Assembly: GCA_017744285.1 (NCBI GenBank)
Contig: JAGIBP010000038.1
Coordinates: 1-54,675, forward strand
Direction: 5' to 3'
DNA: 54,675 bases
Source of the DNA: Variovorax sp.
GTDB lineage: Bacteria; Pseudomonadota; Gammaproteobacteria; Burkholderiales; Burkholderiaceae_C
The notes beneath the pieces are model-generated. The model was not told where the DNA came from. It worked only from the letters and a program-made list of their open reading frames with translations, and ran no database searches. Shown here in pieces: positions 35,558-44,871 of this stretch. Position 1 is the stretch's first letter. The number at the start of each line of letters is the position of its first letter. A program made the translations under genes and the position numbers.

Positions 35558-36481
35558 GTGCTTCCCCAACGTACCCTCAAGTCGATCACCCGCGCCGTCG
35601 GCGTGGGGCTCCACAGCGGCCAGCGCGTGGAGCTCACGCTGCGCCCCGCGCCGGTCAACCGCGGCATCGTGTTCCGGCGCGTGGACCTGCCCGAGCCGGT
35701 CGAGATCCCGATGACCGCCGAGGCGGTGACCGACACGCGGCTCGCGTCCACGGTGTCGTCCGGCGGCGCGAAGGTGCAGACGGTCGAGCACCTGATGTCC
35801 GCCTGCGCGGGCCTGGGCATCGACAACCTCGTGATCGACATCACGGCCGACGAGGTGCCGATCCTCGACGGCTCGGCCTCGTCGTTCGTGTTCCTGCTGC
35901 AAAGCGCGGGCATCGAATTGCAGAACGCGCCGCGCCGCTTCATCCGCGTCACCCGTCCGGTCGAGGTGCGCGAGGGCCAGGGCGCCGACGAGAAGTGGGC
36001 CCGTCTCACGCCTTACCACGGCTTCAAGCTCAGCTTCGAGATCGACTTCGACCACCGCGTGGTCAATTCGACCGGCCAGCGCTTCGAGTTCGACCTCGGC
36101 AGCGGCTCCTACAGCCAGGACATCGCGCGCGCCCGCACCTTCGGCTTCACCAAGGAAGTGGAGTACATGCGCTCGAAGGGCCTGGCGCTCGGCGGCGGGC
36201 TCGACAACGCGATCGTCATGGACGACACCAAGGTGCTGAACGCCGGCGGGCTGCGCTACGACGACGAGTTCGTCAAGCACAAGATCCTCGATGCGATGGG
36301 CGACCTCTACGTCATCGGCCAGCCGCTGCTGGCCGCCTACAGCGCCTTCCGCTCGGGCCATGCGCTCAACAACAAGCTCCTTCGCGAGCTGCTCGCGCAC
36401 GACGACGCGCACGAGATCGTGACCTTCGACGACGAGCGCCGCGCGCCGGCCGGCTTCGCGGAAGTCGCACGCGCCTGGTAG
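35558..36481 (+). CDS. lpxC: UDP-3-O-acyl-N-acetylglucosamine deacetylase LpxC
   Basis: The 307-residue zinc amidase catalyses the committed step of lipid A synthesis. Zinc ligands and catalytic residues fit: Glu77-His78 (QTVEHLMS), His241 and Asp245 ([11 protein letters not shown]), and His268 (SGHALNNK). The GTG at 35558 gives [15 protein letters not shown] and a length close to the 305 residues of E. coli LpxC. An upstream ATG at 35489 would add 23 atypical residues. Its position after ftsZ is the conserved end of the dcw cluster. Confidence 0.95.
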   Translation: MLPQRTLKSITRAVGVGLHSGQRVELTLRPAPVNRGIVFRRVDLPEPVEIPMTAEAVTDTRLASTVSSGGAKVQTVEHLMSACAGLGIDNLVIDITADEVPILDGSASSFVFLLQSAGIELQNAPRRFIRVTRPVEVREGQGADEKWARLTPYHGFKLSFEIDFDHRVVNSTGQRFEFDLGSGSYSQDIARARTFGFTKEVEYMRSKGLALGGGLDNAIVMDDTKVLNAGGLRYDDEFVKHKILDAMGDLYVIGQPLLAAYSAFRSGHALNNKLLRELLAHDDAHEIVTFDDERRAPAGFAEVARAW

Positions 36482-36493
36482 GTCCACGGCACG

Positions 36494-36670
36494 ATGCTCC
36501 TGTTCCGCTGGGCCATCCTGCTGCTTCTGCTCGTGGCCGGCGTGTCGTTCGCGTTCTATGCGGGCACGGGGCAGCTCAAGTTCCGGCGCTTCGGCTGGAT
36601 CGTGCTCAAGTGGACGCTGCTGGCCGCGTTCGGCTTCTTCGCCGTCCTGATCGCCGAACGGGTGCTGTAA
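36494..36670 (+). CDS. Small two-helix membrane protein
   Basis: This 58-residue frame starts MLLFRWAILLLLLVAG and has two hydrophobic helices (about 5-23 and 37-55) joined by a basic loop (LKFRRFG). It begins 12 bases after the lpxC stop in the same direction and ends 12 bases from the tphA1 stop on the other strand. Composition and codon use look coding. No function is recognised. Confidence 0.65.
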   Translation: MLLFRWAILLLLLVAGVSFAFYAGTGQLKFRRFGWIVLKWTLLAAFGFFAVLIAERVL

Positions 36671-36682
36671 CGAGCGCCCTGG

Positions 36683-37711
36683 TCAGCGCGGCACCGCGGG
36701 CCCGTCCACGAACACATCCGCGTGAAAGTCCGCCGCGTCGAGGCCGCAATGCCGGACGGCGACGTCGCGCACGGCCTGCACCATGGCCGGCGAGCCACAG
36801 GCGTAGACCTCATGGCCGGCCAGCGCGGGGCACTGAGCGGCAAGCGCTTCATCGGCACGACCCAAGAAGGTGCCGGCCATCTGCTGCTGCTGCTGCTGCT
36901 GCGTGTCTTCGCTGAGCGCGGCGATGAAGCGGAAGTCGGGCCACTGGCGCTGCCAGCGCTCGACGGCCGGCCGCAGGTAGATGCCGTCTTCGCGGCGCGC
37001 GCCCCAGATCAGCGTGATCGGCCGCACGATGCGTCGCTTCGCCATGTCGTCGATGATCGACTTGACCGGCGCGAAGCCGGTGCCGCCGGCCACGAACACG
37101 ATGGGCCGCGCCGTGGCGCTGTCCAGGGTGACGGCGCCGAAGGGCAGCTCGACGTCGAGCGGATCGCCCTGCTGCAACACCGGCACGCGCTGGCTGAAGG
37201 CGCCGCCGGGCACGTGCCGGATGTGCAGCGTCAAGGCGTCGCTCTCGTGCGGCGCGTTGGCCATCGAGTAGCGGCGCGTGGTGCCGTCGTCCAGCCTGAT
37301 CTGCAAATACTGTCCGGCCTGGAATTTGGCGCGCTGCCCGGCCGGCAGCCGCAACTGGAGCACGGACACATCGGGCGCCGCGAGCTGGTTGCGGAAGACC
37401 TTCGCCTGGAAGCGTTTGCGCGCCGCCGGATCGACGCGGCGCCACGAGGCTGGCGCCATCCCGATGTCGGAGCGCGGCGCGCACATGCACAGGAGCACCT
37501 GGTCCGGCAGGCAGGCTTCATTGCGCGTGACGCCGCCGCCGAGGCCGGCGACTTCACCGCTTTCGACGCGCCCGGCGCAGTTTCCGCACACGCCCTTGCG
37601 GCAGGAATAGGGCAATTCGATGCCCGCGCGCAGTGCGGCATCGAGCAGGGATTCGGTCTCGGCGCAGTCAAAGGCGACGTCGCTGCCGGTGATGGCAACA
37701 CGGTGGGTCAT
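36683..37711 (-). CDS. tphA1: Terephthalate 1,2-dioxygenase reductase component TphA1
   Basis: The 342-residue electron-transfer component has an N-terminal plant-type [2Fe-2S] ferredoxin (Cys37, Cys42, Cys45, Cys75) and a C-terminal FAD/NAD(P)H reductase (RRYSMANAPHE for FAD; VAGGTGFAPVKSI and CGSP for NAD(P)H). It passes electrons from NADPH to the TphA2A3 oxygenase. It is last in the operon, as in Comamonas tph operons. Seven consecutive CAG codons (36881-36901 on the plus strand read CTG) encode a Gln run in a surface-like region. On sequence alone it could be another ring-hydroxylating dioxygenase reductase; the neighbours favour tphA1. Confidence 0.88.
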   Translation of the reverse strand: MTHRVAITGSDVAFDCAETESLLDAALRAGIELPYSCRKGVCGNCAGRVESGEVAGLGGGVTRNEACLPDQVLLCMCAPRSDIGMAPASWRRVDPAARKRFQAKVFRNQLAAPDVSVLQLRLPAGQRAKFQAGQYLQIRLDDGTTRRYSMANAPHESDALTLHIRHVPGGAFSQRVPVLQQGDPLDVELPFGAVTLDSATARPIVFVAGGTGFAPVKSIIDDMAKRRIVRPITLIWGARREDGIYLRPAVERWQRQWPDFRFIAALSEDTQQQQQQQMAGTFLGRADEALAAQCPALAGHEVYACGSPAMVQAVRDVAVRHCGLDAADFHADVFVDGPAVPR

Positions 37712-37727
37712 GGCATCAGTGTTCAGT

Positions 37728-38696
37728 TCAGGAAAGAGCAGGTGCGCCCGAGAGCAGGGCGATGGTGCGCAGAAGCGCCGTGCAGTCGGCCACGCCGCGG
37801 CCGGCGATGTCCATGGCGCTGCCGTGGCCCACGCTGGACAGCAGCACCTCGGCGCCGATGCTGAGCGCGCTCGCGGCATTCGGCGCGAGCAGCTTGATCG
37901 GGATGTGGCCCTGGTCGTGCAGCATCGCGACATAGAGGTCGTGCCGCCGCTGCGCGAGCAGCATGTCGGCGCCGGCAGGGCCGTCGATGCGAAGGCCATC
38001 GGCGCGAAGCAGGCGTGCGGCGGGTTCGACAATCGCGCCGTCCTCGGGGCCGAACAGGCCGCCTTCGGACGCGTGCGGATTGATGCCGAAAAGGCCGATG
38101 GCCGGATCGGTCACACCCAGCATCGCGCAGGCGCGCGCGCCCGCGCGCGTGGCTGCGGCGACCAGTGCGGGCGTCAGCCGGGCCAGCGCCGAGTGCACGC
38201 TCTCGTGCAAGGTCGCATGCACGATGCGCAGCCCGCCGCCGACCAGCATCAGGAACACGGAGTCCTCCGGCACGCTGCAGACCCGGGCGACGAGCGAGGG
38301 GTAGCCGCTGAAGGCGATGCCTGCCTGGTGGATCGCGGTCTCGTGATGCGGGCAGGCGATCACCGCATCGACTTCGCCGCGTCGGCAGGCCTCGATGGCG
38401 GCGGTTGCCGACGCGACCGCCGAGGCGCCTGCTGCGGCGCCGATGAGGCCCGGCTGGGCGTCGGCGTGCGGCAACGGGCCGGCATCGACGATATGCAACT
38501 CTTTCAGGAGCGGTGCCTCGCCGAGCATCGCGGCCGTGATTTCGAACACGCGCTCGGGGCCGTAGAGCGCGATGTTCGCGCGCGCTTCGGGCGACAGGGC
38601 GGCCAGGGCCTTCAGGGCGATTTCCGGCCCGATGCCGTTGGGGTCGCCGGCCGCCACCGCGAGGCGGCGCGGCGGCAGTGCGGCGGTGGTGCTCAC
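37728..38696 (-). CDS. tphB: TphB, terephthalate dihydrodiol dehydrogenase (PdxA-like)
   Basis: The 322-residue enzyme is of the PdxA family. In tph operons the PdxA-like protein is TphB, which oxidises and decarboxylates 1,2-dihydroxy-3,5-cyclohexadiene-1,4-dicarboxylate to protocatechuate. [10 protein letters not shown] near the start, a [11 protein letters not shown] segment, [10 protein letters not shown] and [12 protein letters not shown] carry the metal- and substrate-binding residues. The GTG start overlaps the tphA3 stop (GTGA at 38696-38693). Context, not sequence alone, separates it from true PdxA of vitamin B6 synthesis. Confidence 0.87.
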   Translation of the reverse strand: MSTTAALPPRRLAVAAGDPNGIGPEIALKALAALSPEARANIALYGPERVFEITAAMLGEAPLLKELHIVDAGPLPHADAQPGLIGAAAGASAVASATAAIEACRRGEVDAVIACPHHETAIHQAGIAFSGYPSLVARVCSVPEDSVFLMLVGGGLRIVHATLHESVHSALARLTPALVAAATRAGARACAMLGVTDPAIGLFGINPHASEGGLFGPEDGAIVEPAARLLRADGLRIDGPAGADMLLAQRRHDLYVAMLHDQGHIPIKLLAPNAASALSIGAEVLLSSVGHGSAMDIAGRGVADCTALLRTIALLSGAPALS

Positions 38697-39157
38697 AGCG
38701 GCAGCGCGAGCAGCGTGTCGGTCACCGTGCTGTCGCAGACGGCCACGCGCGACTTCAGCAGCAGCCGCCCGTCCTGCCGCACGAAATGGTCCTGGTAGTA
38801 GCCGGTGGCGAACAGTTGCATCTCGCCGGTCGCCATCGTGCGCGCCACCATGAAGGGGGTGCGCGCTTCGGCCTCGTTGGCGCCGGATGTGAGCAGCAGC
38901 GGCACGCCCAGCATGTGGCGGTAGCGCTGGCGCTCGTAGATGTTGGCTTGGCGCAGCGAGGTGACGCGGTCTTCGAGCATGGCGCGCGAGTCGGCGTAGA
39001 CCAGGCCGGCGGGCAGGCCCTCGCGCTCGTTCTCGATGTGCGTGATGCGGTAGTGCGCGTCGTCGGCGAAGAAGCCGGGCCATTGCTCCAGCGCATCGCT
39101 GTCGATGGCGTCGGCATAGGCGGCATGGAAGGCGCAGAGGGCCAGAAGGTCGATCAT
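38693..39157 (-). CDS. tphA3: Terephthalate dioxygenase small subunit TphA3
   Basis: The 154-residue protein has the SnoaL/NTF2-like fold of ring-hydroxylating oxygenase beta subunits. [13 protein letters not shown] in the middle and the C-terminus [17 protein letters not shown] match, from memory, Comamonas TphA3 very closely. It forms the oxygenase with TphA2, encoded 14 bases upstream. Confidence 0.9.
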   Translation of the reverse strand: MIDLLALCAFHAAYADAIDSDALEQWPGFFADDAHYRITHIENEREGLPAGLVYADSRAMLEDRVTSLRQANIYERQRYRHMLGVPLLLTSGANEAEARTPFMVARTMATGEMQLFATGYYQDHFVRQDGRLLLKSRVAVCDSTVTDTLLALPL

Positions 39158-39171
39158 CGAAGTTCCCCGTG

Positions 39172-40407
39172 TCAAACGGCCATGTGGCGGCGATAGGCTT
39201 TCCAGAAGCCGCGCACCGACGCTTCGGTCGCGCGGCCCTCGCTCGATGCGGCGCTGTCGCCGCCCATTTCGACCACCGCTTCGAGGTCGCGCGCTCCGGC
39301 GATGCCGCGCTGCACGAAGCCGCCGACCGCGCCGTCCTCCATCGAGACGAAGCCGGCCGGGCCGATCAGGTTCGACTGCTTGAGCCGCACCTGCCGTTGT
39401 TCGGGCGTGTCTTCGGCATAGCCCAGGTAGGTCCAGTTCAGCGCCGTCTGCGCGAGGCCCTGGGGCAGCACCTGCCGAATCGCGAGGCAGTTCTGGATCT
39501 GCTGAAGCACGAAGCCCGGGAAGACCGAAAGGATCTGCAAGGTGATGCCGTCCGGGAACTCCGCAAAGCCCGCCAGCAGGCTGGTGTCCTTGAGCCGATG
39601 GTCGGCATCGGAGCGCAGGCCCTGCTCCCGGTACGAGGCGTCCTTGGCTTCGGGGTCGGTCATCGAATAGCTCACATGGTGGCCGCCGCTCTCGTCGACG
39701 ATCACGCCGCCTTTCTGCGACAGGCGGTTGAGTTCGAACGTGGTGAAGAACAGGTGCAGCAGGCTCGCGTGGTAGCTGTCCTTGACGTTCTCGAAGTAGA
39801 GCTTCCAGTTGTTGGGCAGCGCTTGCGTGAAGCGGCCGATGACCTCGACCGGCTTGTGCAGCACGCGCTCGATGCGCTGGCAGATCTCGGGGCCGAGGTA
39901 GTCCTCGATGCCCGGCACGTCGTCGCTGAAGCTGCCGAAGACCAGGCCGCAGAAGACCGCGATGCGCAGCTTGCGCGGGTTGTGGTCTTCCTTGCGGAAG
40001 CCCGCAGGCATGCCGCCCTTGCCCTTGACGCCCCGCTCGAAGGCGACGCCGGTGAGGTCGCCCTGGCGGTTGTAGCTCCAGGCGTGGTAGACGCACTGGA
40101 AGTCTTTCGCCGTGCCCGATTTCTCGAGCGCGATCAGCGCGCCGCGGTGTGAGCAGCGGTTCTCGAAGGCGTAGATCTCGCCGTCGTCGTCGCGCGTCAC
40201 GACCACGGGCGTTTCACCGACGAAGGTGGTGCGGTAGCTGCCGGCTTCGGCCAGATCGGCTTCGAGGCACAGGTAGTTCCAGGTGTCGCCGCGGTAGATG
40301 CGCGCCTGCTCGGCGGCGGCGGTCTGCGCGTCGTCGTAGAGCGCGTAGGGGATGCGCGTGAGGCCGGGCGTCGGCCACTGGACGGAGGTTGAAGTCGTAG
40401 CGGTCAT
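39172..40407 (-). CDS. tphA2: Terephthalate dioxygenase large subunit TphA2
   Basis: The 411-residue alpha subunit adds O2 to terephthalate. The Rieske [2Fe-2S] ligands are Cys85/His87 and Cys105/His108 (CSHRG...CVYH); the mononuclear iron site is Asn207, Asp210, His213, His218 ([13 protein letters not shown]). Long segments such as [15 protein letters not shown] and [20 protein letters not shown] recall Comamonas TphA2, and the length is nearly the same (413). Orthophthalate or other aromatic acid oxygenases are less likely given the whole operon. Confidence 0.92.
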   Translation of the reverse strand: MTATTSTSVQWPTPGLTRIPYALYDDAQTAAAEQARIYRGDTWNYLCLEADLAEAGSYRTTFVGETPVVVTRDDDGEIYAFENRCSHRGALIALEKSGTAKDFQCVYHAWSYNRQGDLTGVAFERGVKGKGGMPAGFRKEDHNPRKLRIAVFCGLVFGSFSDDVPGIEDYLGPEICQRIERVLHKPVEVIGRFTQALPNNWKLYFENVKDSYHASLLHLFFTTFELNRLSQKGGVIVDESGGHHVSYSMTDPEAKDASYREQGLRSDADHRLKDTSLLAGFAEFPDGITLQILSVFPGFVLQQIQNCLAIRQVLPQGLAQTALNWTYLGYAEDTPEQRQVRLKQSNLIGPAGFVSMEDGAVGGFVQRGIAGARDLEAVVEMGGDSAASSEGRATEASVRGFWKAYRRHMAV

Positions 40408-40415
40408 GGTGTGTA

Positions 40416-41387
40416 TCAATCGACGGTCACGTTGGCGGTCTTGACGACCTTGCTCCACTTGGCCGATTCGGCCTCGATGAATTGCGCCGTGCGCGCGCTG
40501 TCCCAGCCGCGCGGCTCGGCACCCTGTTCGGCGAACTGCTGTTTCACCTCGGGCAGCGCGAGCGCCTCGGCAAAGGCCTTCTGCGTGGCCTGCACGCGGG
40601 CCGCGGGCGTGCCGGGCGGCGCCACCAGCGCGAACCAGGTCACGGCGTTCATGGCCGGCAGCTTCTGTTCGGCGAAGGTCGGCACCTCGGGCAGCGCGGG
40701 CGAGCGCTGCGCGTCGGCGATCGAGACGATGCGCAGCTTGCCGCTCTGATGGAAGGGCAGCGAGGAGCTCAGGTTGTCGAAGAACAGATCGACCTGCCCG
40801 CCGATCAGATCGACCAGCGCCGGCGAGGTGCCCTTGTACGGCACATGAACCATGCGCGTGCCGGTCAGTTGCATGAACAGCGCGGCCGTCAGATGCGAGG
40901 TCGTGCCGTTGCCCTGCGAGGCGAAGCTCAGCTTGCCTGGATTGGCCTTCAGGTAGGCGATGAGTTCGGGCACGTCGCGCACCGGCAGCTTCGGGTTCAC
41001 CACGAGCACGTTCGGCACCGTCGCGATCATCGTCACCGGGACCCACTTCGCCGGATCGAAGGCGAGCTTGCGGTAGAGATGCTGGTTGATCGCGATCGGG
41101 GCCGGTGGCGACGCCATCAGCGTGTCGCCATCGGGCGGCGCATTGAACACCGCTTCGGCGCCGATGTTGCCGCCGGCGCCCGGGCGGTTGTCGATCAGCA
41201 CGCCGGCGGGAAAGGCGCCCTGCAGCTTGGCCGCCACCGCGCGCGGCAGGATGTCGGCCGTGCCGCCTGCGGGGAAGGGCACGACGATACGCAGGGGTTT
41301 GCCGCCTTGGGCTGCGGCGGTGCCGATCAAGAAGAAGGCGCTGGCCGCCAGGGCGGCGCCGAGGCGGCGAGCGAAAAGTTTGAGCAT
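40416..41387 (-). CDS. tphC: TphC, tripartite tricarboxylate-type substrate-binding protein
   Basis: The 323-residue periplasmic protein has a signal peptide (about 1-26, cleavage after AAAQ) and a Bug/TctC solute-binding domain ([28 protein letters not shown]). In Comamonas, TphC captures terephthalate for a TctAB-type membrane transporter encoded elsewhere; no such membrane components occur in this window. It is the first gene of the leftward operon, with GGAGAC before the ATG. Confidence 0.88.
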   Translation of the reverse strand: MLKLFARRLGAALAASAFFLIGTAAAQGGKPLRIVVPFPAGGTADILPRAVAAKLQGAFPAGVLIDNRPGAGGNIGAEAVFNAPPDGDTLMASPPAPIAINQHLYRKLAFDPAKWVPVTMIATVPNVLVVNPKLPVRDVPELIAYLKANPGKLSFASQGNGTTSHLTAALFMQLTGTRMVHVPYKGTSPALVDLIGGQVDLFFDNLSSSLPFHQSGKLRIVSIADAQRSPALPEVPTFAEQKLPAMNAVTWFALVAPPGTPAARVQATQKAFAEALALPEVKQQFAEQGAEPRGWDSARTAQFIEAESAKWSKVVKTANVTVD

Positions 41388-41466
41388 CTGGCTGTGTCTC
41401 CCTGTTGCTGCAAGAAGCGGACGAGTGTCTTGACACGACATCGCCGCGACAAGCTAGATTTGCGCT
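41388..41466. promoter_or_regulatory. Divergent tphC/tphR control region
   Basis: For tphR, a perfect -35 TTGACA (41430-41435) and a -10-like TAGATT (41455-41460) are 19 nt apart, and the -10 ends six bases before the ATG. The palindrome GTGTC-TT-GACAC (41425-41436) overlaps that -35 and is a candidate binding site for the IclR-type regulator. The tphC promoter is not obvious on the other strand, which suits an activated promoter. Confidence 0.55.
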
Positions 41467-42267
41467 ATGCGCACAAAGGAAGAAGGGGTCGCGCCGCGCC
41501 CCGAAGCACGGGACAAGAGCTATGTGGCCTCGCTGCAAAAAGGGCTCGACGTCCTGACCTGCTTCGGGCGCCAGCACAGCCGGCTGACGGTCTCGGATGT
41601 GGCGAGGCTCATGGGCGGGTCGGCGGCCTCGGCGCGCCGGTCGCTCCTGACGCTGCGCGCCCTCGGCTACATCGACAGCGACGGCAAGCGCTTCTGGCTC
41701 AGCCCCAAGGTGCTGCTGGTCGCGCACGCCTATCTCTCGTCGCGGCCGATGCCTTCGATGGCGCAGCCCTTGCTCGATGCACTGTCGGAGCGCACGAGGG
41801 AATCCGCGTCGCTCGGCACCTTGCAGGGGGACGACGCGATCATCATCGCGCGGTCCACCGCGCGGCGAAGTCTCAGCATCGGCCTGGGCATCGGTTCGCG
41901 GCTGCCGGCTTACTGTTCGTCGCTTGGCCGCGTCCTGCTCGCCAGCCTGCCGCCGCCAGAGGCTGCGCGGCGCATACGCGCCATGGCGCGCGACGCGCTC
42001 ACCTCGCGCACCGTGTTCGCCGCGAACGAGGTGATCGGGCTGATCCAGCGCTGCCGCGAAGAGGGCCATGCCTGCAACGATGGCGAGCTGGAGTTGGGCG
42101 TGCGTTCGATGGCGGTGCCGGTGCTCGACCGCACGGGCGCCACCGTGGCCGCGATGAGCATCGCGGTCCGCGCCGAGCGGATGGCGCTGGGAGAATTCCG
42201 CGATGCCTTCCTGCCGGTATTGCGCAAGGCTGCCGTGACGCTGACCAGCCGGCTCTATCCTGAGTGA
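41467..42267 (+). CDS. tphR: IclR-family regulator TphR
   Basis: The 266-residue regulator has an N-terminal winged helix (about 18-80: [34 protein letters not shown]) and a C-terminal IclR effector domain (about 95-255). It is divergent from tphC, exactly as tphR, the terephthalate-responsive activator in Comamonas. Other IclR regulators of aromatic acid operons (PcaU/PobR type) are related, so the inducer is inferred from context. Confidence 0.87.
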   Translation: MRTKEEGVAPRPEARDKSYVASLQKGLDVLTCFGRQHSRLTVSDVARLMGGSAASARRSLLTLRALGYIDSDGKRFWLSPKVLLVAHAYLSSRPMPSMAQPLLDALSERTRESASLGTLQGDDAIIIARSTARRSLSIGLGIGSRLPAYCSSLGRVLLASLPPPEAARRIRAMARDALTSRTVFAANEVIGLIQRCREEGHACNDGELELGVRSMAVPVLDRTGATVAAMSIAVRAERMALGEFRDAFLPVLRKAAVTLTSRLYPE

Positions 42268-42278
42268 ACGGGCGTCGT

Positions 42279-42827
42279 CTAGCGCGTGCGCCCCTGGCGA
42301 TAGCGCCCGCTCAAGTCCTTCCCCAGCGAGGCCGCCGTTTGCAGGCGCGCCATCGAGCTGCCCACATGCGCGTGCGTGATCGCGATGCCCAGCGCATCGG
42401 CCGCATCGCTGCCGGGCAGGCCGGGGAGCTGCAGCAGGCGCCTGACCATCTCCTGCACCTGGGCCTTGGCGGCACTGCCGTGCCCTGCGACCGCCTGCTT
42501 CATCTGCAGGGCGGTGTACTCGGCGACGCTCAGGTTGCAGGCGACCAGCGCCGTGAGGCACGCGCCGCGCGCCTGGCCGAGCAGCAGCGTGGATTGCGGG
42601 TTGACGTTGACGAAGATGATCTCGACCGCCGCCGCATCGGGCTGGTAGCGCGCGTTGATCTCGCCGATGCCGTCGAAGAGCACCTTCAGGCGCGCGGGCA
42701 GCTGGCTCTTGCCGAGGTGGCGCGTGCTGATCGTTCCGCTGGCGACATAGCGCAGCGACTGCCCCTCCACGTCGACCACGCCGAAACCGGTGGTCTGCAG
42801 GCCCGGGTCGATGCCGAGAATGCGCAT
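42279..42827 (-). CDS. ruvC: Holliday junction resolvase RuvC
   Basis: The 182-residue endonuclease cuts Holliday junctions with RuvAB. Catalytic acidic residues fit: Asp7 ([12 protein letters not shown]), a Glu in [12 protein letters not shown], and two Asp in [15 protein letters not shown]. The ATG at 42827 gives MRILGIDPG; ATGs at 42863 and 42842 would extend it upstream into the cdsA-like gene. The gene is convergent with tphR (11-nt gap) and lies after cdsA-like and plsC in one direction. Confidence 0.94.
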   Translation of the reverse strand: MRILGIDPGLQTTGFGVVDVEGQSLRYVASGTISTRHLGKSQLPARLKVLFDGIGEINARYQPDAAAVEIIFVNVNPQSTLLLGQARGACLTALVACNLSVAEYTALQMKQAVAGHGSAAKAQVQEMVRRLLQLPGLPGSDAADALGIAITHAHVGSSMARLQTAASLGKDLSGRYRQGRTR

Positions 42828-42834
42828 CGGCGTC

Positions 42835-43899
42835 TTATGCATCGAAGTACCACCGCACGGCATGGAAGAACACCGGCGCCGCGAAGCAGAGCGCGTCGAC
42901 GCGATCGAGCAGCCCGTTGGCGCCGGTCACGCCCACGCCGCGCTGGCCCCAGTGCGGGATGCCGCGGTCGCGCTTGAGCGCCTTCATCACCAGGTGGCCC
43001 ATCGACCCCGCCGCGCAGGCGATGAGCGACATCGCGAGCGCCTGGCCGAACTTGAAGGGCGTGATGAAGGACAGCAGCGTCCCGAAGAGGCTGGCGATCA
43101 CCATGCCGAGCGCCCAGCTGGTCCAGTTGAAGCTGCGGCTCACGTGGGGCGCGAACGCCGGCTGCATGAAGAGCCGCTGCCGCAGCGGCCCCAGCCAGCC
43201 CGCGGGCTTCTCGTACGCGGGGGCGCCCACGAGCGGCATCGACCTGCGGCGCGACACCAGGTGCTGCACCAGCATGCAGGTCTGCACCACCACGACGAGG
43301 AAGAAGACCAGGAACGCGTTCTTGCCCTCGTAGCGCGGGAATGAAAGCAGGAGCAGCGCCGGCACATGGCTCAGGCCGTAGACGCAGACCATGATGCCCC
43401 ACTGGAGCTTGGCGTTGCGTTCGAGGAACTGGCTCGGATCGTCCGCGAGCGCGCTCACCACCGGGATCGCGAGGAAGACGTACACCGGAATGAACACCGT
43501 GAAGAGATCGAAGTGCGCGGTGGCGACGAGCCAGAACTGGATCGGCAGCACGACGAAGAAGGCAAGGATCAGGCTGCGATGGTCGCCGCGCCGCGTGGGC
43601 GACAGCGTGATGAACTCGCGCAGTGCGAAGAACGAGATGAGCCCGAAGAGCACCGTGGCGACCGTCTCGCCGAGCGCCCAGCCGATCCAGAAGACGATCG
43701 CCATCACCCACGTCGTGCGCAGCAGCGAACGCAGGTGCTGGAGTTCGCGCTGCCAGATCTCGTCGTGCACGGGATTGCGCTGTTCGCGAAAGGTCAGCAG
43801 GAACGCGATCGTGCTCACGATGAACAGGAGTCCGAAGACGATGAGGAACAGGGCCGCCACCTGATGGGCCGGCGAGAGGTTGCGCAGGAACTCGTACAT
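42835..43899 (-). CDS. cdsA: Phosphatidate cytidylyltransferase family protein
   Basis: The 354-residue multi-pass membrane protein belongs to the CdsA family, which makes CDP-diacylglycerol. The C-terminal signature region is present in altered form: [38 protein letters not shown]. It is longer than the usual 270-290 residues because of the N-terminal 60 and a loop (about 215-245). Co-transcription with plsC fits phospholipid synthesis. A second CdsA elsewhere (often near dxr) is common, so this may be a paralogue. Confidence 0.8.
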   Translation of the reverse strand: MYEFLRNLSPAHQVAALFLIVFGLLFIVSTIAFLLTFREQRNPVHDEIWQRELQHLRSLLRTTWVMAIVFWIGWALGETVATVLFGLISFFALREFITLSPTRRGDHRSLILAFFVVLPIQFWLVATAHFDLFTVFIPVYVFLAIPVVSALADDPSQFLERNAKLQWGIMVCVYGLSHVPALLLLSFPRYEGKNAFLVFFLVVVVQTCMLVQHLVSRRRSMPLVGAPAYEKPAGWLGPLRQRLFMQPAFAPHVSRSFNWTSWALGMVIASLFGTLLSFITPFKFGQALAMSLIACAAGSMGHLVMKALKRDRGIPHWGQRGVGVTGANGLLDRVDALCFAAPVFFHAVRWYFDA

Positions 43900-43905
43900 G
43901 GGGCC

Positions 43906-44730
43906 TCAGACACTCCGCAATGCGATCACCGCCTCGCGGGCGCGGTCGAGAAAGGGGCGGCGCTCCTCGCCTTCTTCGAGCCGGATCGGCGCGCCGAAAG
44001 TGACCGAGCACAGGATCGGCACCGGCACCACTTCGCCCTTGGGCATCACGCGCTGGACGTTGTCGATCCACGCCGGGACCAGCACCACCTCGGGGAACAT
44101 CTGCGCCAGCGTGAAGAGCCCCGACTTGAACTTCTGCGGCTCGCCGGTGTGGCCGCGCGTGCCTTCGGGAAAGATGATGATCGAGTCGCCGCTTCGCAGG
44201 GCCTCGATCAGCGGCTGCAACGGGGCCATGGCCTCGGCGCTCCCCGGCGTGATCGGCGCCGCGGGCGGCACGGCCTCGGCGGCCGGCTGCGCGAGCGGCA
44301 GTTCGCCTTGCACGGTCCACGGCTCGACCTCGGAAGCGGGCGCTTGCTCAGATGGCGCGGCAGGCTGGGTGCCCACCGGCGGCGCGTCGTCGAGCGAAGG
44401 CTCGATGCGCGGGCGCTCGGACGGCGGCGGTGCCGGCGGGACGCCGGGGGCGCCGCCGCGCTCGACGTAGATCGCGTTGAACACTTCGGTGGTGATCCAG
44501 CGCTTGAACGGCGTCGTCGCCCAGTAGTCGCGCGCCGCGATGGGACGCGTGATGCTGCGCAGCTCCTCGGGCAGGGCGGCCCAGATCATCACGAGGTCGA
44601 GGTGGCTTTGATGGTTGGCGAAATAGATCCGCTGCTCGGCCTTCGGCGGACAGCCCCACCAACGCGCCTGGGCACCGGTGAGCAGGCGGATGGCGGTCAG
44701 CAGCCCCCATCCCATGAACTTTGCAAGCAT
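43906..44730 (-). CDS. plsC: 1-acyl-glycerol-3-phosphate acyltransferase (PlsC family) with insertion
   Basis: The 274-residue membrane-associated enzyme makes phosphatidate. The acyltransferase motif NHQSHLD (39-45) and FPEGTRG (187-193) are intact. Between them, after NAIYVERGG, lies a stretch of about 72 residues (94-166) rich in Pro, Ala and Glu, without counterpart in typical PlsC proteins, where the two motifs are closer. It is followed after six bases by the cdsA-like gene. A TATGAT ends five bases before the ATG. Confidence 0.85.
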   Translation of the reverse strand: MLAKFMGWGLLTAIRLLTGAQARWWGCPPKAEQRIYFANHQSHLDLVMIWAALPEELRSITRPIAARDYWATTPFKRWITTEVFNAIYVERGGAPGVPPAPPPSERPRIEPSLDDAPPVGTQPAAPSEQAPASEVEPWTVQGELPLAQPAAEAVPPAAPITPGSAEAMAPLQPLIEALRSGDSIIIFPEGTRGHTGEPQKFKSGLFTLAQMFPEVVLVPAWIDNVQRVMPKGEVVPVPILCSVTFGAPIRLEEGEERRPFLDRAREAVIALRSV

Positions 44731-44735
44731 GGCCG

Positions 44736-44806
44736 ATCATAGGTGGCTCGCCCCGCTGTCCCCTTCGGGCCTACAGCAGGATGCGCCAATTCCTACAGGG
44801 CGCATC
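44736..44806. promoter_or_regulatory. plsC/acyltransferase divergent region
   Basis: TATGAT (reverse complement of 44736-44741) is a -10 candidate five bases before the plsC ATG. An 8-bp inverted repeat, GATGCGCC (44780-44787)/GGCGCATC (44799-44806), with CCTACAG both before it and in its loop, may be an operator or hairpin. No clear promoter for the rightward acyltransferase was seen. Confidence 0.4.
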
Positions 44807-44871
44807 GCGAAAACGGTTGCAAGGTGGGCGGCCGCGCCCGTCCGGGCGGATCCCAGCGCGAAGGAGTCCCG

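Noticed and set aside
37728..38696. PdxA of vitamin B6 synthesis
   Set aside because: The gene is inside an operon with oxygenase subunits in the tph order, where the PdxA-like protein is the dihydrodiol dehydrogenase TphB.
36683..42267. Mobile-element origin marks at the tph operon
   Set aside because: No inverted repeats, target duplications, transposase or tRNA were seen at the edges; transfer remains possible but has no direct mark.
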